A DNA stretch of 64,000 bases from Cycas panzhihuaensis. Its lineage: Eukaryota > Cycadophyta. A program made the translations under genes and the position numbers. Position 1 is the first letter of the stretch. Each line of letters starts with the position of its first letter. The notes beneath the pieces are model-generated. The model had not been told where the DNA came from. It made no database searches and saw nothing but the letters and a program-made list of their open reading frames with translations. Shown piece by piece: positions 47,535-60,560 of this stretch. The stretch covers positions 246,023,741 to 246,087,740 of the forward strand of contig CM041465.1 in the NCBI GenBank assembly GCA_023213395.1, written 5' to 3'.

Positions 47535-48254
47535 CTATTTTCCATAAATCCATGCTTCCATAAGTCCTTTCATGGTCTTTACTTCTACTTGAAGAGGTCC
47601 ATATAAACTAATAGAATAGTTATATGAGTTTTGATTGTATGTTATTAACAATGGTGGATTAGTCTTTGCTTCCAAAAGTTCTTCTTCCCATCCACTTTTC
47701 ATGTAATTTTCTTTAAGAAGTAATGCCCAAGCTTTCAAACAGTCTTTAAGCCAATGATGATTAACTAACTTTAGTCTTATTTGTTTAATAACCTTGTACT
47801 TATCACCTTCATGCTTATAACAAATGAGGTGTGTTACTCCACTCGTAATCAATGGCTTTATAAATCGTGCTCCCATTATTTCAACCATTCTCATAATGTC
47901 ACAATGATCTTGACCTTGATACCCAGTTAAACAAATGCAAAAGGATGCGCTACTTGGAATGCCCATCATATGTCTTATAGGTTTGTACAATATCTTATCA
48001 GTATCTGCAAGTATTCCACTGGCCAAACTATTTACAATCCATAAGTATGTCACCAACACCTTTCCATCCTTCCTAGCCATTGCACAAATAGGATTATAAT
48101 AGGATAACTAGTAAACAATCACATGAGTACAACTTGTATTATATCATCTTGCATTAAATGCCCCATTATACACAAGCTCTATTGCATATTTATTTTGTGT
48201 TGTAGGGTCAAATCGTACTAGTACAAATCTTATTCCTTGGAATAATGCTATCAT
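47535..48254 (-). pseudogene. Captured tandem-BRCT gene fragment (DNA-damage-type protein)
   Basis: One frame from ATG 48254 to the stop at 47535 has two in-frame stops in its first third. The first BRCT-like part has FVLVRFDP, then CTHVIVY, YNPICAMARKDGKVLVTYLW. The second BRCT has CICLTGYQGQDHCDIMRMVE, MGARFIKPLITSGVTHLICY and KLVNHHWLKDCLKAWALL, with the conserved W in HHWLKDC and the G of LTGYQG. This closely resembles plant BRCT proteins of the At4g02110 type. BRCT pairs bind phosphoproteins in DNA repair. The last 40 residues are unlike the family. No intron is needed to read both domains, so capture may have been through RNA. The open piece is 47535-48080 (181 codons). Confidence 0.85.
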
Positions 48255-48609
48255 TCCTTTACCTAGTTTTTGAATATATATACACACATGCAAGAGATTG
48301 CAAATGTCTTAGTAAGATCTTTGTGTAATGTGTTTAAGTGGGTATAATATCTTTTATATATAGATCTTGTCTTCCCAAAAACTATATTTATATGTTGCTA
48401 AGATAACAATTATGTTTGTTGTTGCAAATAGATAGGCGAATGAGACAGCGAATGTAGCAACCAATAATAATAATACTTGGCCTTATTGTTTTTGTTATAC
48501 TCTTTGAAATTTCTTCTAATGATCCAAAAATAAATAAATAGTTGCATTGATATACAAAAATAGACTTGGATTTGTTAACTACAGAATATAATTCCACTTT
48601 GATGTAGTG

Positions 48610-48719
<110 letters not shown>

Positions 48720-49149
48720 TCTTTCGCTCTCCAGTCAATGGTGATAAATTCTATCAATGTGAAGCTCCAAAATTGATTAAGTAGCATCAACTTTTGCTTA
48801 GCTATGGATGGCCTAAGATTGCATGAAAGTGTATTTATCTCCAATCACCTAAGAATAAAGCTTTGTAATTTATGAGTTGCAATGTTAATGCACATAAATT
48901 AGTATTAAATGTGCTAAGTCAAATAATGATATCCAAAGTCAAATTCCATGAGATGTTGCTAACTAATATGCACTTCAAATTGATTAACAGTTATTCTATA
49001 TTTGTAAATTATAACTCCTCCAAGGTTGAATATATTTATAAAAATATTGGTAAATATCAATTTTGTCAGTAGACCCTTCATACCACAATGTGATAAAAGT
49101 GAACTTAATAGATGTTGGCTAGAGATTATAGTTTGATGTTTTAATATGT

Positions 49150-49374
49150 TCTGATTACCAATAAAAGCTCTACAAACATGAGCACCATTATCTCAACAAT
49201 GGAGTTAGGCGTAACTACGACAATGATAGAAGATATTAGGATCGTTACTCTCAGTTCACTGATGACCCCTATTATAATGACTATATAAATAGTCGTTCTG
49301 GAAAAATTAACACTCCAAATCATGGTGAGGATGACAATGGAGCTCAGATAGACCACACGATCAAAACCATATGA
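49150..49374 (+). pseudogene. Possible captured coding fragment, unidentified
   Basis: A 75-codon plus-strand frame has only two stops (TAA near 49162, TAG near 49228) in an AT-rich surround. It is rich in Arg, Tyr, Asn and Asp (VRRNYDNDRRY, DRYSQFTDDPYYNDYINSRS), a composition of RNA-binding or disordered protein segments, not of random AT-rich DNA. It lies opposite to the element's own strand. Family not identified. Confidence 0.35.
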
Positions 49375-49633
49375 TATTGTAACTAAGACAGCTATCAATA
49401 ATATTATATATAATGTTGTATTATATATAATTAAATTATATTACGTGACTTGTGTGACTTAATATGTAATTTGGTTTAGTAAATGGCAGTGCGCATCGAT
49501 AGTTATAATAGCAATAATAATTTCTACCAACAGATGTATATGCACATAGATCATATGTATTTGATCCAAATTAATGAAAATATTTAATTCACTAATGTCT
49601 ATTTTTGTGTAATTCACTAATGTTTAATTTTTG

Positions 49634-49634
<1 letters not shown>

Positions 49635-49670
<36 letters not shown>
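49635..49670. repeat. (TA)n microsatellite
   Basis: About 18 TA units. Confidence 0.95.
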
Positions 49671-49673
<3 letters not shown>

Positions 49674-49823
49674 CTTCATCAATATCTTTCTTATAAGAAA
49701 AGACCATTCACCACTTTCTTAATATAGGGAGGATGGTTATGCAGAATAGAACACAATGGATAGAGGAACTAGAACGAACAAGATGCATAACCTTAAACAA
49801 ATGCAACCACAATGTCTTGCATG

Positions 49824-50247
<424 letters not shown>

Positions 50248-51505
50248 ACTCTTTTTTCTTTTTTCTTTTTTTTTAGTTTGGCAAGGATAAAATCTCCCAA
50301 CAAGCATGGATAGAGGCAGTGGCAGAGAGATTGTCATAATATGATAGAGATACGAATGAATGACAAATATATATGCCACTAATGATAAATATTTGCATAG
50401 CTATTAATAGATCTCCAACACTTAAATCTAGTACACAACTGTTGTATATAGATATTAATCCAGTGATATTAATTTACAAACTAACAAGTAATATCCTCTC
50501 TGCTACGTTTGAGTAATAATGTTCCTAGGTATTCAAAATATGAATCAACACAAATATTGAAATAGTCAATTAGTCGATAACTAATATATAAGCAATAGAT
50601 AGTATAATAAGCATTGCTATCTTTCGATATATTTTACTAAACACAAGGTATAAGGGTAAGATATTCACCTATTATCTTAGATGTTGAGCAACAAATAAGT
50701 GATCATCAGACAGGGAATGATGAGGGCATTAAAGTAATCACTATTGTAGAGCTTGGTGGTAAGCCAGGAAAGTAAGAAAGCTAGAACTCCCTATAGCCCA
50801 AATTCGTCCAAAGACCTAAGATAATTTAATAACCCAAGAATAAAAATTTAGATGCGATGTATGTATTTGGGATCACGTTTTGTAGTTACCAATTAGTTCC
50901 CTTAGAGGTGACATTGAAGAGTTTTATACTTAGGTTGGTTCATGGAAAACTTAATGAATACCCCTGTATGGGTAATATGCACAAGTTAACAACAAAACTG
51001 ATTTATAGTAATCTTAATCTTCATGTAGACTATGTTAATACAAGTTTGATAGATACTCAATTTATGGATCTATGGATGATACTCAATAATAGACAAATGA
51101 AAACGTGTTTGTACAAGGGAATGGCTGAACTAGGATACAGACAAAAGAAAGGTAATTAGATAGTTAATCATTTAATATATGATTGTAGAGGTAATTAAAA
51201 CAACCAAATAGATTATGTATTTAACTTCGCATGACAACAATTTATTATTATTTATCTCAGATGAGACCTCCAATGCAAATAGAAGTATATGGATAGTATA
51301 TATTATTGTGGCCAAAGATTAATGAATGGAAGTTTAGTTAAATAATTATTCTAAACTAATTTAGATGAGATGTTCATAGGCATCCCCTTGTCACACCAAC
51401 AATGAATTTTGCAATCAAACATACATTGCAAATTGCGATGAATGGATTAAAATATGGTGGTGACTATGAAGAGGATGTATAGAAGTATGAACTTTATATA
51501 ATATA

Positions 51506-51506
<1 letters not shown>
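50248..51506. other. Interior of the BRCT-carrying element, possible coding remnants on +
   Basis: The plus strand has a 36-codon stretch at about 50666-50775 (SPIILDVEQQISDHQTG, then IKVITIVELGGKPGK) and an open frame at 50857-51159 (100 codons). Neither matches a family I recognise, and both could be chance. The rest is AT-rich with no signal. Confidence 0.3.
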
Positions 51507-51579
<73 letters not shown>

Positions 51580-51588
51580 GTGTGTGTG
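51507..51588. repeat. (TG)n microsatellite
   Basis: About 40 TG units with two TATG interruptions. Confidence 0.96.
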
Positions 51589-51865
51589 TCGACTAATTAA
51601 TGTACTAGAACCAAATAATAAAAGAGTGCAGTGAAGACAATGAGGAAACGATAGGTGGATAACCAACCAAAATGGATGGGTAATAAATATAATACAAGGA
51701 ATACAATGAATATAGTAATTTTAACATGTGGTAGAAGTGTAAGGAACCAGGAATGTAGATGACAAATGTTGATAGCCAAGGTGATTTGATGATTCACACA
51801 GTTGAAAGACTAGTCTAGGATAGAAGTTGATTATGAGGTTGCGGTTATAATGATGGAGCCAAGAA

Positions 51866-51880
51866 GGTGCTTTAATACCA
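51866..51880 (-). other. Primer-binding site of the BRCT-carrying element
   Basis: The minus strand reads TGGTATTAAAGCACC two bases after the 5' LTR, a variant of the initiator tRNA-Met site TGGTATCAGAGC. It fixes the element's orientation. Confidence 0.7.
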
Positions 51881-51882
51881 CT

Positions 51883-52132
51883 TGTTACAGACCAAATCTG
51901 TAACTAGAGCACTAAGAGATATATTCCAAAGAGAAAGTGAATGCAAGATCAATTAAATAGTTAAATAGTAGAATGACCATATAAATTGATTAATAAATAA
52001 GTGATGGTGTTCAATACATTGGAGGCCTCATTTATAAGTGCATAATAGGCCCCTTCAATAAAAGGTCATAACTCTTCAGAAAATGCCTTTTTATTAATAA
52101 TAATTGATTAACCTTTAAGAGGGTTTGTAACA
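51883..52132 (-). repeat. 5' LTR of the BRCT-carrying element (250 bp)
   Basis: TGTTACAGACC to GTTTGTAACA. Direct repeat of 46186-46435, followed by the second GAGGT. Confidence 0.92.
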
Positions 52133-52137
52133 GAGGT

Positions 52138-53996
52138 CCTTTCAGAAAAATAATTAAGGTAGTAACAAAGCAATAGGCAATGGTTTGAATAACTTTACTA
52201 AAGGCCTAAGGGATTACCCTTAGAGATTAGGGATTTAAGTGCCAAGAGAAGAAGAAGAGGATGTTGCTGCAACCAACTCTTTCTAGTTATGTTTTTATTG
52301 TTTCTTGAAATAACAAGAAAGCTTTAATAGCTTGTTAATTTAACCTATGTATAGTCTCTTATGCATTTATGTAAGCAATCAATTCTCTCCTATCCTCAGA
52401 GGAAAAAGAAGTGGCAAGAGGCTTCCCTTCGAAAAGGGGAGCAAAAAGGAAGGTAGGTCTCCTTTTAGGAAAGGAGGCAGAAATGACAAGATGAAGTGAA
52501 AGAATGGTGGTTCAGAATAGTTTGCTTATGACCTAGAGGATTACCTCTAGGGGTTAGGGTTTTGGGTGTTAGTTTTAAAGTAAGGAGAGAATGTTTCCAT
52601 AATCATTCCTCATCTAGGTTATAAACTCTTCTTAAGTTGTAAGAAGAGTAGGGGTGATGCTTAAGTTTGTAGTTTTATTTATTATTGTAGTGAAGTTTAG
52701 TTTTGGGCAACAATGGTTGTAAAATTCATAAAATAGAATAAACATGCAAATAAGCATATAACTCTCTTTCTTTCCATCTCTCACTCTCATTCCTTTTTGT
52801 CTAGAGGTTAGGGTTAGGATGTATGAAATAAATAACAAGAGGAGGTGGCCATGATCACCTTCCTACTAAGTTCTCTTCTCTTTTTTGTTTTAAATGTAAC
52901 AAGCAGAAATAAAATATAATTTATGTTTCCTATTTACACATGAAAATGGTTTATAACACTTTATAAATCCTCTTTCATATGCAACATATAAGGTTTTGAG
53001 AGAGGAAACAAGCAAATCCTTCCTTTTAAAATACAAGAGGAAGAGAAGTGCAATTTACCTATGTTATGCTTCACTTACATGCAACACATATGTGTGAAAG
53101 GGAAGAAACCAATGTTTTATATTTGCAACTTTCTCTTTAGGAAAAGAAAGGGGAGGAAGGATAAGAAGAGGAGGAGTTAGATGGAGTGCACTCAATTCTG
53201 TGACATTTGGTGATGTAGTGCGATCCTCCTTTACTTGTCTCCCTTGTCAATGCCTTCACTTCTTTTGATCGTTATGGATGTTGTTAAAGATGGATAGGGG
53301 GCTTCCTTACCTTCCTTAAATTCCAAATGGGGCTTCCTTACCTTCCCCAATTATGCAATAGTAAAAGGAAAGAAAGGGAATAAAGTAGAAACAATTTCCA
53401 AAAGATATATTTAGCATGAAATAATATTACCTCTTTATAGAGTGTCACCTTGCTCGCAAGAAGAAATCCTCCACCTACATAACATGAAGAACAATCCCTC
53501 TATAAGCTATATATGTGTGTGTGTGTGTGTGTGTGCATGTGTGTGTGTGTGTTTTCTTAAGTGAAATGTCATTCATATATTTGTTTCTAACATACAACAA
53601 TAAAACAAAATACATCAAATATTATTTTTCTTACTTACCATCTCATTATGCAACCATTGGGAGGAATGGGCAGAAAAGAGAAGGGGGTTGCCTCAGGATA
53701 TGAGAATAAGCTAAGCATCATCAAGCATGGCTATAGAAGCAAGTGAGAAACCAATCGCTAAGAGGGTATTTACCATGGGAGCTCAATATCGCCATTAGAC
53801 TAGAGTCGTGATCATCATAGCCATGAGTCACACACATGCAAAGGGACCAAGCAATCAATCCAAGTAGCTAAAAAATCACATGGCCATTACATATTGTAAT
53901 AATTATGAAAATATAACAAGGTGTGAGGGATATAAACCATATACTTGATACTACCTATATGATGGCACTCAATCCATTCCCAACTAGTGGGAAACA
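52138..53996 (-). repeat. 5' LTR of element 3, left and central part
   Basis: The minus strand starts TGTTTCCCACTAGTTGGGAA at 53996 (compare TGTTTCCCGGCTTCCGGGAA at 78). It has ATTGGGGAAGGTAAGGAAGC near 53355, matching GGGGAAGGTAAGGGAGC of the other LTRs. A (GT)n run sits at 53512-53552. CCACC at 53997-54001 would be the TSD; the partner is not visible. No genes. Confidence 0.65.
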
Positions 53997-54001
53997 CCAC
54001 C

Positions 54002-54481
54002 TTAGACATTTTGATTTATAAAAGGGGCTATAGATATTAGAAAGTCTATGGGTTTTTATTCCCCATGAGGGTTTTCCCATAAAAGTGTCATTTAGAATTT
54101 TAATATAATAATGAGACTCAAATGAAGACCCCATAGAATAGATTTTATCATAATGACCTTTTACCATTAATAGGAGGATTAGTGCATGTTAATATATCAA
54201 GGTTATTAAATTAATTAGATAAATTATATGAAGGTGACTTTAAGTTAGCTATGTCACATAGTTAAATGTAATTTCATTTATATTTAAGTGTAATTTCAGG
54301 ATCATCTCATTACATAGAAAACTCCTTTGGAAACCCTAATACACATCCTCTGATATATAAGATTGAATGTGAAAGGGAGAGATATAATTCTCATATCTCA
54401 TTTTTTCTCTCAATCTTGTTCTCTCTATTTTTCTCTTTTTGTGTGCTATTGCTTTAGTATAGTAGATTGTGGTACTAAACA
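54002..54481 (+). mobile_element. Copia remnant: internal 3' end and 3' LTR
   Basis: 54050-54182 matches the minus strand of 27480-27600 in the Copia element (shared CCCATGAGGGTTTTCCCA-like, CTCAAATGAAGACC and AATGACCTTxTACCATTAA). It is followed by a 299-bp LTR (54183-54481; TGCATGTTAA...TACTAAACA) aligned with the 298-bp LTR. It is the same or a sister family in opposite orientation and older. Element 3 appears to have inserted into its interior. Confidence 0.75.
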
Positions 54482-54524
54482 AAATAGATATTTCATTTGC
54501 TCATGTTACTTTATATTTGGATGT

Positions 54525-55350
54525 GATCATCCCTTGTTATAAATGGAAGCTAGAAACATTTCCATTAGATGTTTGGGATACACCTTGATATATTTTTCAT
54601 TTTATGTTATGATGTTATGTGACATTAGAGATGAAAGTCCTATATACATATGAAATTATTACGCTATAAGGACTAAGTACCTAAGTATTATAAATGATAT
54701 AAATAATAAGTCCACTAATAAAATGTAGCCAAATTACTTATAAGAAAAGCAAATAAGAATAAAACATATGAGAGAGGAATTCGTAAGAGGGAAAAATTAG
54801 TCTAAAAGGCAATACCTATGTGCCTAATATTTTTTTAAATAAATCTATTAAATTTTAAATATGAGCTAGTGGATGTAATAACTAAACCTACACCTACATA
54901 TATGATTATTCCTTCTAATAATAGACCATTATTATTATTATAAATTATTTTGAATGATTAAAGATTATAATATCCTACTTGATGCTCATTATATATGCCT
55001 CATGATATATTATATTTCTTTATGTTTTAACTTTTTATGTTATCATCCCTTCATGTAAATAGGATCAAGCTAAATGCCCCATCAAGTATGTGGGATATAC
55101 CTTAGTCTATAGTTCATCTTAAGATATGGTATTATATGACCTTATAATTAAGAGGCTTACATTCATATGATTAGGATCCATGTACCCATGTATTATATTT
55201 TATGTATATACTAAGTCCACTAAATAATAAGTATCATTAGATTACTCAAGGCAGAAAAGAAAATAAGAAGGGGTCAAATGATGTAAATAAAAGAGTAATT
55301 TCTATAGGGTATGCTTCACAAGCCATGACCCTTATGTCAATCCCCTATTT
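54525..55350. repeat. Diverged direct duplication (two units of about 320 bp)
   Basis: 54525-54840 and 55030-55350 share ATCATCCCTT, GGGATAxACCTT, TATGACxTTA, ACTAAGTCCACTAA and AATAAGAA in the same order. No coding signal. Source element unknown. Confidence 0.55.
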
Positions 55351-55849
55351 AATAATCCCATTAGATGATTAATGTGATAATAGATTGATTAATATAATTC
55401 ACTACTATGTATGTGCTTATACTTATTTTCTATCTTAGACCATTCTTATAATAGGAAGGGGTATTAAATGATGGGAGCTTTGTATAAGAAATAGAGGATC
55501 TTAATTTTGGCATTACTATGGACTTTAGAGATTCTTATATTTACTATGGGGGTTCTTACGTGGACTTAAGAGATTCTTACCTTTCTATAGGAGATCCATT
55601 TTCTTTGAAGGGGAACAACTATTTTGAGAAAGAAAAGAATGAGATATTATTGGATATGGATGGTGTTATTGATTTGGAGATTATTAAGATTTAATAGTGG
55701 ATAGTGCTCATAGGAGCATTATTAATTTCCTTTATGATATATGTGATGTAGTATATGATGTTAGTAATATGATAATATTGTTACCAGTATGGGATTTCCT
55801 AAAATAGATTACAAGTATTTTAGTTACTACTATGTTTAATATGAGGGGT
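55351..55849. other. AT-rich sequence, no gene seen
   Basis: It contains three GATTCTTA repeats around 55510-55575 and nothing else recognisable. Confidence 0.3.
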
Positions 55850-56310
55850 GTGATATGTCCATGATTAAAAGTAATAGATATTTTAGCAAGTAATATCATA
55901 TAATAATATATATTAATTAATACATTAGTAGTAGACAATAAGTAACAATTTATAATAATCAACAACAATAGGTTAGATATAATTAATAGAATAATAGTAA
56001 ATACAACAAGAAGATAATAGATTTCTAAGGCACTAAAGTGCTAAATTAAATTATAAACCTATTAGACAAAGAATCATACATGAAGAGTTATGGGTCTTCC
56101 ATATTTATAGGTTTCAAAATGGCCCCTTTAAAAAAAACTAACTCTAATAATAAAAGTTCCAACTTCTACTTATTATTAATCCCTTCCCTCTTCAAAAATA
56201 ACTTCACCCTTAAAGTATTGTCATTTGTCACTTATAGATTTAAGGCATGTACTTTCTTACACAATGTTGTCCATAAGTGCGGTAGATGCAACATACATCT
56301 TTAATCCACC
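55850..56310. repeat. LTR-like sequence, possibly a solo LTR
   Basis: Begins TGATATGTCC. The stretch near 56030-56130 (TTCTAAGGCACTAAAG, TTTATAGGTTTCAAAATGGCC) resembles the 250-bp LTR at 46186 (GAGCACTAAGAG, TTTATAGGTGCATAATAGGCC), including a TATA-like TTTATAGG. Ends and TSD were not found. Confidence 0.3.
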
Positions 56311-57679
56311 CCTAACTAAGGCTAAAATATCTTAGGTATTAGGTTCATCTCTATATTAAACTTCTCAAAGCAACTTATATGTATCTTGTTTGTGATAGTT
56401 TTCTATTTAAGATGGCTTATATATAAGGCATTACACCTAAATAATCATAGGAATCATGTGTACTAACTTTAACTTACTCGAGGTCTTACTTTTTATTTAC
56501 ACATTATGTTCATTTATAGTTATCCTTAAAGAGGAAATGGGAAAATGCAAAAGAAGGATATGAAATATGGAAATAAAATTAGAAAAGCTAACATGTAAAA
56601 TCATAAGAATAAGTGATTAAAGAGTAAAGGTTGTGAGGTAAGTTCTACTGGAAATTCACCTATGATTGATTAGGCCATGAGTGATATGGAAGATTTATAG
56701 GAAGGTGATAAGAGATATGAGTTGGCTAATAACATAAATATACATGATTGTTATGACATATAAAAGTGAAGCATATAAGGAGGGAAGGGTAAGGAAAGAG
56801 ATTTAGTGTATAAGAAGAGTATATGGTATAAGACGGTAATGACGATAATAGATTATGGTGAATACTTATGTAAGTAAAATATATGGAGAGTGAAGGAAAG
56901 GTGAGATCAGATAAGAAAAATTAGATGTAGGAGGCAAGATTTAGAAAGGAAATAATGAGAAGAATATGAAACATTTTGTGAGCATAGAAAAGAGAGACTC
57001 AATAGATTAATATTGAGGTGTTGATATGTGGAGGAAATAAGGGTGGTTTGAGGTGTAATCAAAATTAAGAGGTAAGATACATATGGAGGTTATATAGAGG
57101 AAATAAAATATAAAGGATAATTGGCACAAAGGAAATTTTAGGTTGACAGATATCAAAGAAAATGATGTAATAAACATGAAGGATATAAGATACCAATAAT
57201 CTATATTAGGAGAGGGAGAAGCTAAGAGATAGTATATATGGGGAGTTTATTAGGGAGTATGTTTTGTAAGAGGTAGATTAGATAAGGAATAAATAAAATG
57301 ATGAGGACAAACTTCAAGGAAAACATTCAATCCCATATGTACAAATTTAAAATTAGAAAAAAAATTAGAGAATAGGGAGAATTATTTCACTTCTATTTTC
57401 ATTCCATTCCATTCCCAAAAGACAGTCTAAAATTACATTTATACAAGTGAAAGCAGGAAGTCTAAAAGCTTCCAAGCCTAACCCTAAAAATTCCAAAAAA
57501 AACTCTTAAATCACCTAAAATATTAAATAAAACCATGTTTTAAGTTAATCCATATTAAAAAATTAAACCACCAAGGGTCGTTACATAAAAATAAAAACTA
57601 GTGTAAAATTAACTATTATTTTTATATGTATAAACTAAATCTTAGGTATATCTAGTGCTTTCTTTTGGATAAAAAATTA
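56311..57679. other. AT-rich, purine-biased sequence, no gene seen
   Basis: 56520-57330 is strongly purine-biased on the plus strand (many GGA, AAG, GATA words). No open frame of note and no protein motif. Confidence 0.35.
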
Positions 57680-57880
57680 TAGGTCTATAATAGGGCCTAT
57701 ACCCTAGTAATAGGTCATTTTGGCCTATTCTATTTAGATAGACATTAAAGCTAACATAAAAATGATTGAATTTTATCCTCTATGGTCTAACTAGTAGACT
57801 CCAAAATTTAGAGAAAAAAATACTATAAAAAAAGTAAATTAAATTAAAATGAAGCTCAAGATGCTCTTCAATCATCTTCC
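57680..57880 (+). repeat. Dispersed direct repeat, copy 1 (copy 2 at 61905-62125)
   Basis: The two copies share AATTTTAGAGAAAAAAA, CACTATAAA/TACTATAAA, AATTAAATTA and GGCCTA..TATT...GGCCTA-like words in one order. They flank the Ty3 pol at 58200-61300. Similarity does not extend further, so they are not proven LTRs. Confidence 0.55.
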
Positions 57881-58199
57881 CTAGGTTGAAAAGAACTCTA
57901 CCACTGCAAGTTATTGTCATGAAGTTCCTACCATTTGTTAAGATTTAACCACTTTAGCTTTTCTTCTATGATTTAGGTATTATCTTCTTACAACAGACCT
58001 TTCCATTGCATTAAGCACCTATTGTAGTTTCCCTATCATGTGCTCATTATCTTCATATCTAAAACCTATTTAATCTCTTCTACTTCTTCCTTAGTATTTA
58101 GGGATCCTAACTTACTACTTCACCTTTATAATCTACCTCTTCATCTTGTTTATGATATGCATATAGGTCTAAAATATTAAAACTAGAATATATATTAAA

Positions 58200-59300
58200 T
58201 TACTTCGATAAATTCATCTCAAATACATTATTAATGATATTTTTTATAACTTGACATGGTATAACCTTTTTGTACTTGAGTTTGTTATAAGTCCCTTTAG
58301 AAAATATGCCTTTCCTCAAGTAAACCATCACTAAGTCACCTTCTTTAAATAACTTATACCTATGGGTCTTATTCATTCCTTCCTTATACTTTTTGTTATT
58401 GCCCTGTAATTTTTTCCTCACTTCCTCATGAATGTATTGTATATGCTCTGTAAAAGCTACTACATCATTATTTAGCTTCTCCCTAATGGGAAGATCTATT
58501 AAATCTAACATAACCTTGGAGTTTCTACTATACATAACCTAATAAAGCAAATTACCTATTGACCTATTCACATAACTATTATATGTAAATTCTACCTAGG
58601 CCAATTCCAAATCCTACTACTTGAGCTTCTCTCCAATGATATACCTTAGTAGGTTTCCAAACTTCTATTCACCACTCTAGTTTATCCATTAGTCTATGGA
58701 TGGTGGGAACTAATAAACTGTAGTTTTATTCCTAGCTTCTTCCATAGACTTTTAAAAATGACTTAAGAATTTTATGTCCTAATCCAAAGTGATAGTCTTT
58801 AGAATACCTTGCATCCTTGTGACCTCTTTAAAGAATAAATTTACTATCCTAATTATATTTTATTACACATAATAAAATGAACTATTTTTTAAAAATGATC
58901 AATAATGACAAAAACTCGAATCATTACCTCTTTGTATATATGGTAATCCCAACATGAAGTCTATGCTCAAGTATATCTATGGTTCTTTAAGTACTAGTAA
59001 GGGAATATATAGGCTAATATTCTATATATACCCCTTGGCAATGTGACATATCCTATAGCATTCCATAAATCGTATTATATCACTCTTCATTTGAGGCTAA
59101 AAATACTTCACCTCTAATAAAGTTATGGTCTAGTTTTAACCAAAATACCCTCCAAGACCTCTACTATGAAATTCCCATATAATGTTCTCCCTTATAAAGC
59201 TCACTGGGATGGATAATTATCTTTCTTTAAATAAGTAGCCATCCTACATAAAGTGATCATTACATAAAGAGATATATCTCTCTGTTACAAGATTCTTATA
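58200..59300 (-). pseudogene. Integrase of a chromovirus-like Ty3 element
   Basis: The C-terminal part is open at 58200-58535 (TEHIQYIHEEVRKKLQGNNK, FKEGDLVMVYLRKG, GTYNKLKYKKVIPCQVIKNI), the typical Ty3 integrase end. Upstream on the minus strand are broken core pieces (SLWKKLGIKLQF, SSHHP-T-NG-T, then NRSLGNLLRY) near 58560-58770. Frameshifts and stops separate them. Confidence 0.85.
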
Positions 59301-60560
59301 ATGCTTAACAATTATTTTAAAATCAAGGTTTAAGTCATACAAATCTTTACCATGGTGATCAATAATCACTTGCTTGATATATTAGTAACATATTTCTATT
59401 TACTTGATTTGTACTTCAAAATAAATATAAAACTTTATATATAATACACCCACTTTGCATGCCTAGAATTTAATTTATTTTAGGCATTTACATATCTTAA
59501 GGCTTGGTGATTAATAAATAGGATAAATTCCTTAGGTATGAGGTAATGCCTCTAATGCCTCAAAGCTTGGACATTCACATAAAATTCCAAGTCATAGTTT
59601 GGATACCTTCTTCTTATATTAGTTTACTTCTCATTGTAAAATGCTATAGGTCTTCCTTCTTGATTGAGCACTACTCCAACCACAACATGCAAAGCATTAT
59701 AATCTACCTCAAACACTTTTCCAAAATATGGTAGTACGAGTACTAGTGCCTTAGTTACATTTTCTTTGAAGAGTTGGAAGTTATCTTCTACTTCCCTAGT
59801 CCATGTCAACTCCTTATAATGGTATAATAATTCCACTAAAGTTCTTAATAAACTTTCTATAAAACTAAGCAAAACCATGAAAATGTCTTACCTTTATCAT
59901 AGTCCTAGGTGTTGGCCACTCAATAATTACCCTAATTTTCTCCTTATCCATTTACAATCCCTCTTTCAAAATCGCAAAGCCTAGAAATACTAGGCCCCTT
60001 TACAAAAACCTATACTTCTTCATATTTATATACAACTTCTATCTCCCTAATACTTCAAATACCATTCCTAAGTATATTAAGTGCTCTTCCTTACTCTTAC
60101 TAAAAATAAGAATCTCATGAAAATATGTAATTGCAAACTTACCAATGAATGGTTGCAACATATTATTCATCAATCTTATAAGTGTTCCTAGGGTATTTGA
60201 TGTCTTGAATGGTATGACTAGCCATTTATACAATTTGTCCCTTGTCTTAAAGATTATTTTCAACTTGTCCCTTTTATAAATTTGGATCTAGTAACACCCA
60301 CTCTTTAGGCCAATCTTTGTAAAGTAGGAAGTACCTACTAACATATCTAATATATCATCAATATGAGGTATGGGAAACTAGTATTTAACTACTATCTTAT
60401 TAGTTAGTCTAGAATCAACACACATTTCCCACGACCTATTTTTCTTTAGAGTCGCTAATGTTAGAACTATGCTAAGACTTAAGCTTTTTCTTACCATTCT
60501 CATTTATGCTTATTCACTAACTTATAAATTTAACTCCTTATTATCTATTATGCTTAACTA
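59301..60560 (-). pseudogene. pol: Reverse transcriptase and RNase H of the chromovirus-like element
   Basis: On the minus strand: SWEMCVDSRLTNKIVVKY, FPIPHIDDILDMLVG, FKTRDKLYKWLVIPFKTSNT, RLMNNMLQPFIGKF, then AITYFHEILIFSKSKEEHLI. The catalytic F-D-D is replaced by F-H-E, so RT is dead. The RNase H part has ELTWTREVEDNFQLFKENVT, LNQEGRPIAFYNEK and INHQALRYVNA, RHAKWVYYI. The order RT, RNase H, integrase makes it Ty3/gypsy. Chromovirus-like is judged from motif wording. Confidence 0.9.

Noticed and set aside
50857-51159. 100-codon plus-strand frame as a gene
   Set aside because: No recognised domain and no sign of conservation; kept only as a possible remnant.
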